Positions 57,581 through 64,000 of a DNA stretch of 64,000 nt are shown here, one piece after another; within the stretch, counting starts at the first letter, position 1, and every line of letters begins with the position of its first letter. A model generated the notes under the pieces. It saw only the letters and a list, made by a program, of their open reading frames with translations. It was not told the origin of the DNA and made no database searches. This stretch comes from CAWHNT01 sp963830775 (GTDB taxonomy: Bacteria > Pseudomonadota > Alphaproteobacteria > Geminicoccales > Geminicoccaceae). The DNA lies in NCBI GenBank assembly GCA_963830775.1, contig CAWHNT010000050.1, forward strand, positions 183,066 to 247,065, in the 5' to 3' direction. A program made the position numbers and the translations under genes.

Positions 57581-58575
57581 CGCACCTGCCCTCCCCCGAA
57601 GCGAATCCGTGGATCGAGCCAGGCGAGCAGGATGTCGGAGACCAGCACGCCCAGCACCACGAGGAACGACTCCAGCATCAGGAAGGAGCCGGCAAGATAC
57701 ATGTCCTGCGTCTGCAGGGCCCGGACCAGGATCGGGCCGGTCGTCGGCAGCGACAGCACCACGGAGACGAGCGCCGAGCCCGAGATGAACTCGGGCAGGA
57801 GGTTGCCGATGTCGGCGATGAACGGGTTGAGCGCCATCCGCAGCGGGTACTTCACGAGCGCCCTGCCGGGCGGCAGGCCCTTGGCATGGGCGGTGACGTA
57901 GTAGGGCTTCTGCAGCTCGTCCAGGAGGTTGGCCCTGAGGCGGCGGATCATGGCGGCGGTGCCGGCAGTGCCGATCACCAGCACCGGCACCCACAGATGC
58001 TGGAGGACGGAGACGAACTTCCCCAGGCTCATCGGCTGGTCGATATAGACCGGATCGACCAGGCCGCCGACCGAGATCCCGAACCAGACATTGGCGAAGT
58101 AGAGCAGGATCAGGGCGAACAGGAAGTTGGGCATGGCGAGGCCCAGGAAGCCAAGGAACGTCAGGCCGTGGTCGGCCCAGCTATATTTGTGGGTGGCGGA
58201 ATAGATCGCGATCGGGAACGAGATTATCCAGGTGAAGAGGATGGTGGCAAAGGAGATGAGGAAGGTGAGGAAGACCCGGTCCCCGATCACCTCGTTCACC
58301 GGCCGGTCGTACTCGAACGAATAGCCGAGATCGCCGCGGAGAAGGCCGGCGGCCCAGTAGAGATACTGTTCCCACATGGGGCGATCGAGGCCATAGAGCT
58401 GGCGCAGGTACTCGATCTTCTCGCGCTGCACGCCCTCACCTTGGGACTGCAGCTCGGACAGCATGGTCGAGAGATAGTCGCCGGGCGGCAGCTGGATGAT
58501 GGTGAAGGTGACGATGCTGATCGCGACCAGCGTCGGCACCATCACCAGGATCCGGTGCAGGATGTAGCGCAGCAC
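57577..58575 (-). CDS. ABC peptide/oligosaccharide-type permease (DppB/OppB-like)
   Basis: 332 residues with six helices. RYILHRILVMVPTLVAISIVTF opening, LRQLYGLDRPMWEQYLYWAAGLLRGDLGYSF, EAA loop YVTAHAKGLPPGRALVKYPLRMALNPF, end DPRIRFGGG. Partner of the DppC-like gene, coupled by 4 bases. Divergent from the GGDEF-EAL gene. The substrate cannot be read; binding protein and ATPases must be encoded elsewhere. Confidence 0.9.
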   Translation of the reverse strand: MLRYILHRILVMVPTLVAISIVTFTIIQLPPGDYLSTMLSELQSQGEGVQREKIEYLRQLYGLDRPMWEQYLYWAAGLLRGDLGYSFEYDRPVNEVIGDRVFLTFLISFATILFTWIISFPIAIYSATHKYSWADHGLTFLGFLGLAMPNFLFALILLYFANVWFGISVGGLVDPVYIDQPMSLGKFVSVLQHLWVPVLVIGTAGTAAMIRRLRANLLDELQKPYYVTAHAKGLPPGRALVKYPLRMALNPFIADIGNLLPEFISGSALVSVVLSLPTTGPILVRALQTQDMYLAGSFLMLESFLVVLGVLVSDILLAWLDPRIRFGGGQVR

Positions 58576-58723
58576 GCGATCGTCCCCCCTCGCCGCCTGC
58601 TGCCGAGTGTAGCGGCTGCGGGCCGTTGGGGAAGCTCACGCCTGATCCGGGGTCGTTAAGCCAACGGTAAGCCTCGGCCCGTAGAATTGCTTACGATGGA
58701 ATGTGGAGCCTGGGCGGAAGCGG

Positions 58724-60418
58724 ATGCGTGAGCTGCTGGTCTACGATGTCTTGAGCCGGGTGCGATGGCTTGGCTATCGCGGCAAGATGATGCTGGTGGC
58801 CTTCATCGGCACGCATATCCCGCTGCTCACGCTGCTGGTGGCGTTCGTGCTCTGGCTGGAGCTTGGGGCAGGCGTGGCCGTGGTCGTGATCGGCATCGCC
58901 CTTGCCGCCACGCTGGCCGGCACCGGCCTCACCCTGTTCATCCTGGACCGGCTGCTCCGTCCGATCCTGCTGACCTCCCGCGCCCTTCGGCGGTTCGTCC
59001 TGCATCGCGAGCTGCCCGATCTGCCGACGCAGTATCACGATGATGCCGGCACGCTGATGGCCGACACCGCGGCAAGCCTCGCCAGGCTCGACGATGTGCT
59101 GGACGTGCTAGCGAACTACGATGCCGGAACGGGCCTGCCGAACCGCGACCAGTTCGCCCGGCATTTGGGCCTCCGCCTCGCTGGGCCCGAGAGGCCGGCA
59201 CTGGCAGTGTGCGCACTCCGCCTGGCCAATCTGGGCTCGGTCGCCAGCAGCTTCGATCGAGCGCAGGCGGACGCCTTCGTGCGCTGCTTCGCCGGTCGGC
59301 TGGAAGCGACGCTGCCTCAGGGATCCCTGCTCGCCCGGATCGAGGAGGCGGTGTTCGCCTTCTGCCTCGACGATGCGGGCGATACCGATCGCATCGCTGC
59401 CGAGCTGCGACGGATCGCCGAGGAGGCCGGCGCCGAGATCAGCGTTGGTACAATTCGGATGGTGCCCGAGATTTCTGGTGCCGTGACGTTGGCGCCGGCA
59501 GATGGCAACGATTCGGCCCTGCTCATCGACAATCTTCAAACCGCGCTGTCCGGCGCCAGCAGCGCACGGCCCTTGGCGCCTACCTTCTTCTCGCCGTCCA
59601 CGCGTGCTCTCCGGCGCGAGCGGTTCATGCTCGAGCAGGAGCTTCGCCGGGCAGTGGCAGAAGAGCAGCTGCTCCTCCACTACCAGCCTGTCGTCGATCT
59701 CGCGGTCGGGCGGGTGGTCGGGGCCGAGGCCCTGGTCCGGTGGCGCCATCCCGAGCGCGGGCTCGTTCCGCCCGGCCATTTCATTCCACTGGCCGAAAGC
59801 AGCGCGCTCATCGACGAGATCGGCCTCTGGGTCCTGCGCACCGCCTGCGCGGAGGCGCGGGGCTGGCAACGGGGCGGACTCGCTCAGGTGAAGGTTGCCG
59901 TCAATCTCTCCGTCCGTCAGCTCCACGACCCGAGGCTCGTGCGCGAGGTCGCGGACGCGCTGGCGGCCAGTGGACTTAGGCCGGGCTGCCTGGAGCTCGA
60001 GCTGACCGAGACCGCGGCCATGGAGGATGGCCGCCGCACGCTGCAGGCGTTCAGCGAGCTGCGCGAGCTCGGGGTGAAGCTCGCCATCGACGATTTCGGC
60101 GCCGGCTACTCGAACCTGACCTATCTGCGAAACCTGCCCTTCGACCGATTGAAGATCGACCGTGAGTTCGTCTCCGGTGTCGCCGACCACCGCACCTCAC
60201 GGGCGATCTGCCGGGCGCTGATAGCCCTGGCCTCCGGCCTGGGCATCGAGGTGCTGGGTGAGGGTGTCGAGACGCTCGACGAGCTGCGCACGCTTCAATC
60301 CGAGGGCTGCACCGTGTTCCAGGGTTTCTTCTTCGCCCGCCCTCTCCCGATCGCCGACTTCATGGCGCAGGCCGCGAGCGCCAGCTGGCCCACCGAGCCC
60401 GCCGCAGTCGCGGCCTGA
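58724..60418 (+). CDS. Membrane GGDEF(degenerate)-EAL protein, likely c-di-GMP phosphodiesterase
   Basis: 564 residues. Two N-terminal helices (MMLVAFIGTHIPLLTLLVAFVLWLE and a second), a HAMP-like linker, a GGDEF-like domain whose active motif is lost (the expected place reads RIEEAVFAF), and a complete EAL domain. EAL marks: EALVRWRHPERG, NLSVRQL, ELTETAAM, AIDDFGAGYSNL, KIDREFV, LGEGVET, QGFFFARPLP. All typical catalytic residues of c-di-GMP phosphodiesterases appear present. The gene probably lowers c-di-GMP, with the GGDEF part as a sensor. Start at ATG 58724; a GTG at 58703 is possible. Confidence 0.88.
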   Translation: MRELLVYDVLSRVRWLGYRGKMMLVAFIGTHIPLLTLLVAFVLWLELGAGVAVVVIGIALAATLAGTGLTLFILDRLLRPILLTSRALRRFVLHRELPDLPTQYHDDAGTLMADTAASLARLDDVLDVLANYDAGTGLPNRDQFARHLGLRLAGPERPALAVCALRLANLGSVASSFDRAQADAFVRCFAGRLEATLPQGSLLARIEEAVFAFCLDDAGDTDRIAAELRRIAEEAGAEISVGTIRMVPEISGAVTLAPADGNDSALLIDNLQTALSGASSARPLAPTFFSPSTRALRRERFMLEQELRRAVAEEQLLLHYQPVVDLAVGRVVGAEALVRWRHPERGLVPPGHFIPLAESSALIDEIGLWVLRTACAEARGWQRGGLAQVKVAVNLSVRQLHDPRLVREVADALAASGLRPGCLELELTETAAMEDGRRTLQAFSELRELGVKLAIDDFGAGYSNLTYLRNLPFDRLKIDREFVSGVADHRTSRAICRALIALASGLGIEVLGEGVETLDELRTLQSEGCTVFQGFFFARPLPIADFMAQAASASWPTEPAAVAA

Positions 60419-60514
60419 CGTCCAGGGCGGGCCGTCGGGCATCCAGCGCGCAGCCTGGCCAGCCGCTACGGCGCCGAACTGCACCTGCGCAGCCGCAGGC
60501 TGGCCGGAAGCCGA

Positions 60515-61231
60515 TCAGGCCTCGATGGTGAAATCCACGATGCCGTCGTCGAGATCGTAGCGGGCACCCACGATCTTGAGGCGACCATCGGCCAGCGGCA
60601 GCTCCAGCATCGGGCCCGAGTGCTGGAGCCGGCGAACCACGTGACGCACATTCTCCGAGACCGCATTGTCGAGCAGGTCGCCCTTCTGCTCCTTCGCCTT
60701 GAGGACGGCCGGCACGATCGGCGCCACGACGTCGCCGATGCTGCCCGGCAGCTCGGCGTGCTTCTCCACGAGATCGCAGGCGGCCGCCACGGCACCGCAG
60801 CGCTCATGGCCCAGGACCACGATCAGCGGCGCCCCGAGGTGGCCCACCGCATACTGGATCGTACCAAGGGCCGCGAGGTCGACGGTGTTGCCGGCGACCC
60901 GGATGACGAACAGCTCGCCCAGCCCGCGGCTGAAGAGCAGCTCGGGTGCCACCCGGCTGTCGGAGCAGCCCACCAGCACGGCGAAGGGCTTCTGCTGCTT
61001 GGCGGTCTCCAGGCGACGCTTGGGGCCGCGCGCCGCCCGGAAGGGCTCGTCGGCCACGAACTCGGCATTGCCCTCCTTCAGGAGCGCCAGCGCCTCGTCC
61101 GGCGAGATCCCGCTGGCCTCATGCGTGCCCGCCGCCCAGGCCAGCGGCAGGCGCGCCATCGTCGCTGCCACGCCGGCACAACAGGCGCAGCCCAGCAAGG
61201 CGCGCCGCGAGAGTGCAAATCCCGACCGCAT
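60515..61231 (-). CDS. Beta-carbonic anhydrase with Tat signal
   Basis: 238 residues. Twin-arginine leader (LSRRALLGCACCAGVAATMARLPLAWAAG), then the beta-class enzyme: VGCSDSRVAPE (zinc Cys89, Asp91/Arg93 dyad), FVIRVAGN, and LGHERCGAV (zinc His142, Cys145). Interconverts CO2 and bicarbonate, here in the periplasm. Secreted beta-anhydrases of this kind are known in proteobacteria. Convergent with the GGDEF-EAL gene. Confidence 0.9.
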   Translation of the reverse strand: MRSGFALSRRALLGCACCAGVAATMARLPLAWAAGTHEASGISPDEALALLKEGNAEFVADEPFRAARGPKRRLETAKQQKPFAVLVGCSDSRVAPELLFSRGLGELFVIRVAGNTVDLAALGTIQYAVGHLGAPLIVVLGHERCGAVAAACDLVEKHAELPGSIGDVVAPIVPAVLKAKEQKGDLLDNAVSENVRHVVRRLQHSGPMLELPLADGRLKIVGARYDLDDGIVDFTIEA

Positions 61232-61347
61232 GTCGCCTCTCTCCCTAGCTCGGGCGGCCAGGAGCCGATCCGCGGCACGCAGGTCGCTGTCCAGAGGAGT
61301 CTAGATAACTTTCAGTTGAGATGCCAGCATTGTGATTCGCCATGAGA

Positions 61348-62220
61348 TTACGCTTGCAGGGTGGAAACCTCCTCCGGCGTCAGCCTGATCGCGGCGGCGG
61401 CGACGTTCTCCTCCAGGTGTGCGACCGAGGTCGTGCCCGGGATCGGGACCATGATCGGGCTGCGGGCGAGCAGCCAGGCGAGCGCCAGCTGGGCCGGGGT
61501 GCAGCCGCGGTCGCGGGCGGCGGGGCCCAGGCGGCCGGCCGGGTCGGCGAGCGGGGCACCCTGTGCCATCGGCGAGGCGTCGAGCGGTCCGTAGGGAAAG
61601 AAGACGATACCGGCCTCGGTGCAGGCGTCGACGATCGGGTCGTGGTTCCGGTCGGCAAGGCTGTAGCGGTTCTGCACCGACGCGATCGGCGCCGTGCTCC
61701 GCGCCCGGTTCAGCTCGTCCAGGGTGACGTTGGAGATGCCGATGTGGCGCACCTTGCCGGCCTTCACGAGGTCGGCGATGGCGCCCACCAACTCCTCGAT
61801 CGGGGTGTCCTCGTCGACCCAGTGGAGCTGGAGAAGATCGATGGTCTCGAGGCGGAGCTGCTTCAGGCTCGCCTCGCAGATGGTGCGGATCGCTTTCGGC
61901 CGCCCGTCCCGGTACATGATCCCGGGGCCGACCTTGGCGATGCCGCACTTGGTCGTGATCACCAGGTCCTTCGGATAGGGGTGGAGCGCTTCCGCCACCA
62001 GCGCCTCGTTGAACCCCGGCCCGTAGGCATGCGCGGTGTCGATCAGGGTGACGCCAAGCTCGACCACGCGCCGCAGGACCTTGATGCCCGAAGCCGGGTC
62101 CGGGTACGGACCGAAATTGCCGGGCTGGCCGGTGAGGCGCATGGCGCCGTAGGCCATCCGCGCCACCTCCAGCTCGCCGCCGATCCTGATCGTCCCCGCC
62201 GCTCCGGCCTGCATGCCCAT
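61348..62220 (-). CDS. Aldo/keto reductase
   Basis: 290 residues, cytoplasmic. AKR barrel: MAYGAMRLTGQPGNFGPYPDP, LIDTAHAYGPGFNEALVAEAL (catalytic Asp and Tyr), VITTKCGI (Lys), LLQLHWVDED (His), GISNVTLDELNRA, and cofactor segment VPIPGTTSVAHLEENV. The pattern fits pyridoxal reductase or AKR11-14-like enzymes; substrate unknown. The ATG at 62220 has GGGGAGG. Divergent from the cupin gene. Confidence 0.9.
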   Translation of the reverse strand: MGMQAGAAGTIRIGGELEVARMAYGAMRLTGQPGNFGPYPDPASGIKVLRRVVELGVTLIDTAHAYGPGFNEALVAEALHPYPKDLVITTKCGIAKVGPGIMYRDGRPKAIRTICEASLKQLRLETIDLLQLHWVDEDTPIEELVGAIADLVKAGKVRHIGISNVTLDELNRARSTAPIASVQNRYSLADRNHDPIVDACTEAGIVFFPYGPLDASPMAQGAPLADPAGRLGPAARDRGCTPAQLALAWLLARSPIMVPIPGTTSVAHLEENVAAAAIRLTPEEVSTLQA

Positions 62221-62312
62221 ATCGTCCTCCCCTGACCTGCGGACGCAGGCTACCCGTCGCGGCTGCGGGCTCCAATATCCGCACCTGCATTCCTGCCACA
62301 CGGGAGGCGGCC

Positions 62313-62724
62313 ATGGAGCTGCATCGGGTCGACGAAGCGCCCACCCGCCGCGGGTCGGCCGAGTGGTTCACCGGCACGGTCTGGATGGACCCGATCGTCG
62401 AAGCGCCCGCACCGGCCCGGGTGCGCGCCTATCGCGTCACCTTCGAGCCCGGCTCGCGTACCGCCTGGCACACCCACCCGCTGGGCCAGACGCTGCACGT
62501 CCTCTCCGGCGTCGGCCGCGCCCAGAGCCGCGGCGGGCCGGTGCAGACCATCCGCCCCGGCGACACGGTGTGGTTTGCGCCCGGCGAGGAGCACTGGCAC
62601 GGTGCGGCACCCGGGACCGGCATGGTCCACATCGCCATCCAGGAGGCGGACGAGACCGGGCGGCACGTCGGCTGGCTGGAGCAAGGTGAGCGATGCCGAC
62701 TATGGGGCCGCCGGCGGGGCATGA
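62313..62724 (+). CDS. Cupin-domain protein (one frame break near the end)
   Basis: About 136 residues after repair. Single cupin barrel: FEPGSRTAWHTHPLGQTLHVLSGVGRAQ (two His and a Gln of the metal motif 1) and IRPGDTVWFAPGEEHWHGAAPGTGMVHIAI (motif 2). Likely a small metal-binding isomerase- or sensor-like protein; related forms sit with carboxymuconolactone decarboxylases. Near 62683 removal of one G gives the typical end WLEQVSDADYGA and a stop at 62724, with exact codon count. The 3' end overlaps the convergent glycosyltransferase by 25 bases. Confidence 0.8.
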
Positions 62725-63863
62725 TGCCGATCGGCCACGAGGCCCTGCAGCAGGTCGCGAAGCCGGGTGCCGAACACGTCCCAGCTCAGGCGGGTCTCGA
62801 ACTCCTGCCGCGCCCGGCGTGACATCTCCGTGTAGCGTCCAGGCTCGGCCAGGAGCCCGGCAATGGCCGCAGCATAGGCCTCTGGACCGGCCTCGGGCGG
62901 CAGGAGCAGGCCGGTGGTGCCATCGCGCACGATCTCAGGCAGGCCGCCAACGGCCGTGGTGACCACCGGCAGCCCGAACGCCGCCGCCTCGGCGAAGACG
63001 AGGCCAAAGGCCTCGGCGCGGGAAGGCACGAAGAGGAGCGTGGCGTCGCTGAAAAGCCGCCGCAGCAGCGCGTCCTCGGCCGGCTTCTTGCGACTGAGGA
63101 GCCCGTGGTAGCGTGCGTAGGGTGGCAGCGGCACCGGCAGCTCCGGTGGCCCGGCTAGGTCGACCGTGACGTCGAGCCCACGCATGCGAAGAAGCCGCGC
63201 CGTCTCGAGGACGATGTCGCCGCCCTTGCGATGCCACTCGCGCCCGGCGAACAGCAGGCGCATGGGCGTGGTGCTGCGGGCGGCGATGGCGTGCTCCACC
63301 GCTGCTCGCTCGGGCGGCTCGATGTTGGGTCCGAAGGCGATCGTGTGGAGCTTGCCGGGGTCGGTGCCGTAGTCGTGGATGGCGCTGTCCACCGCCCAGC
63401 GGGACGGGTAGACCGCAGCCGTGCAGCGGGCGAGGCTCTGCCGCTCCTGGAGGTGGCCGGTCGCCAGGAACCCTGCCGTGCCCCGGTAGAAGGTGTCATA
63501 CGTGGTGGCCACGTTGGCGAACGTGGCATCGTTGCAGAGCACGGTGGGAACATCGCAGCGCAGGAACGCCAGCACGTGCGGACCCAGAGCGAAGACGAGG
63601 TCGGGCCTCTCCTTGCGTACGATCCACGCCACCTGGCGCGCGTAGCTGCGCAGCAGCAAAGGCTCGCGGAACGGCCGGTAGACCCGTCCCCTGAGTCGAG
63701 CCAGGATGCGTGCCGGAATGAAGGCATGGCGCAGCCGTCGGTCGAGCGGAAAGGCCGGTATCACCTCGAACGAGCGTTCGATCTGGTGGAGAATGTGCAC
63801 CAGACGCCCTGAGCCCTCATCAGGATCGCGGGCGTCGACCTCGGAGGCAACGCATACGCGCAT
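62700..63863 (-). CDS. Glycosyltransferase family 4
   Basis: 387 residues, GT-B fold. N-terminal acceptor half (VCVASEVDARDPDEGSGRLVHILHQI), C-terminal nucleotide-sugar half with LLFAGREWHRKGGDIVLETARLL, LLFVPSRAEAFGLVFAEAAAFGLPVVTTAVGGLPEIV (the EX7E-type motif region) and GTTGLLLPPEAGPEAYAAAI. Transfers a sugar during surface polysaccharide or glycolipid assembly. A second glycosyltransferase starts divergently at 63951, so this is the edge of a polysaccharide locus that extends beyond the window. Confidence 0.88.
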   Translation of the reverse strand: MRVCVASEVDARDPDEGSGRLVHILHQIERSFEVIPAFPLDRRLRHAFIPARILARLRGRVYRPFREPLLLRSYARQVAWIVRKERPDLVFALGPHVLAFLRCDVPTVLCNDATFANVATTYDTFYRGTAGFLATGHLQERQSLARCTAAVYPSRWAVDSAIHDYGTDPGKLHTIAFGPNIEPPERAAVEHAIAARSTTPMRLLFAGREWHRKGGDIVLETARLLRMRGLDVTVDLAGPPELPVPLPPYARYHGLLSRKKPAEDALLRRLFSDATLLFVPSRAEAFGLVFAEAAAFGLPVVTTAVGGLPEIVRDGTTGLLLPPEAGPEAYAAAIAGLLAEPGRYTEMSRRARQEFETRLSWDVFGTRLRDLLQGLVADRHHAPPAAP

Positions 63864-63950
63864 GCTGGCCTCCTATCCGGCCCTGGAGGAACGGGTCGAC
63901 GGCAGCATCGTCACGTCGCACTGCGCCGGGCGACAAGCAGGCCGGCAGCA

Positions 63951-64000
63951 TTGCGCATCCTGATGATCCACAACCGTTATCTGCTGCGCGGCGGCGAGGA
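63951..64000 (+). CDS. Start of another glycosyltransferase (3' cut by window)
   Basis: From a TTG at 63951 the frame reads LRILMIHNRYLLRGGE, the usual start of a family 4 glycosyltransferase (M-R-I-L-x-x-H-N-x-Y...GGE). Only 16 codons are in the window. A second start at the internal ATG (63963) is possible. Divergent from the glycosyltransferase at 62700-63863. Confidence 0.65.
   Translation, partial: MRILMIHNRYLLRGGE

Overview
This is a 64 kb stretch of very GC-rich chromosomal DNA (third codon positions almost all G or C) from an alphaproteobacterium. Supporting traits are a phasin, a DUF1127 protein, TRAP transport, a class III cyclase fused to SAM, AAA and TPR-like parts, PhyH dioxygenases and many GTG/TTG starts with GGAG-type ribosome sites. 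A Rhodospirillales/Geminicoccales-like host is my inference, not proven. I found no rRNA, tRNA, CRISPR array, insertion sequence or prophage.

Layout. 1-1.3 kb: end of an 8-oxoguanine deaminase-like amidohydrolase and a DOPA-dioxygenase-like gene. 1.3-2.7 kb: a two-gene unit, a 61-residue peptide followed by a PqqD-HprK fusion kinase; this is the best candidate for an undescribed peptide-modification system. 2.9-3.9 kb: phasin, a clean terminator and a lone receiver protein. 3.9-7.5 kb: a GH13 alpha-glucosidase and a TreZ-like enzyme. 7.6-12 kb: an HD-domain protein and a giant cyclase-ATPase. 12-21 kb: transporters, oxidoreductases, a lipid kinase, IF-1, a cold-shock protein and an AI-2E-type exporter. 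21.4-31.3 kb: a tightly overlapping glycogen/trehalose operon (glgC-glgX-treZ-malQ-treY). 31.5-41.5 kb: stress and secreted proteins, a GntR-linked hydratase/epoxide hydrolase set, a copper-chaperone-like protein, a di-heme protein and a FecR protein. 41.6-45 kb: a SWIM-SNF2 helicase. 45.3-46.8 kb: XRE and CGNR regulators and a small monooxygenase-like protein. 46.9-52.8 kb: LacI regulator, TRAP transporter and two divergent PhyH dioxygenases. 53-64 kb: DUF1127, macro domain, AraC-Ogt fusion, PLP dehydratase, two orphan peptide-type permeases, a GGDEF-EAL protein, carbonic anhydrase, aldo/keto reductase, cupin and glycosyltransferases.

How genes work together. GlgC supplies ADP-glucose. GlgX debranches glycogen, MalQ reshuffles the maltodextrins, and TreY/TreZ turn their ends into trehalose. 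A second TreZ-like gene with an alpha-glucosidase lies 14 kb away. glgA, glgB and treS are not in the window. The LacI/TRAP/PhyH block looks like uptake plus oxidation of an unknown organic acid or similar solute.

Sequence quality. Eleven conserved genes carry fifteen frame breaks. Every break is repaired by removing exactly one base, after which each gene length is divisible by three. This points to systematic single-base insertion errors, so these genes are annotated as functional with spans crossing the breaks.
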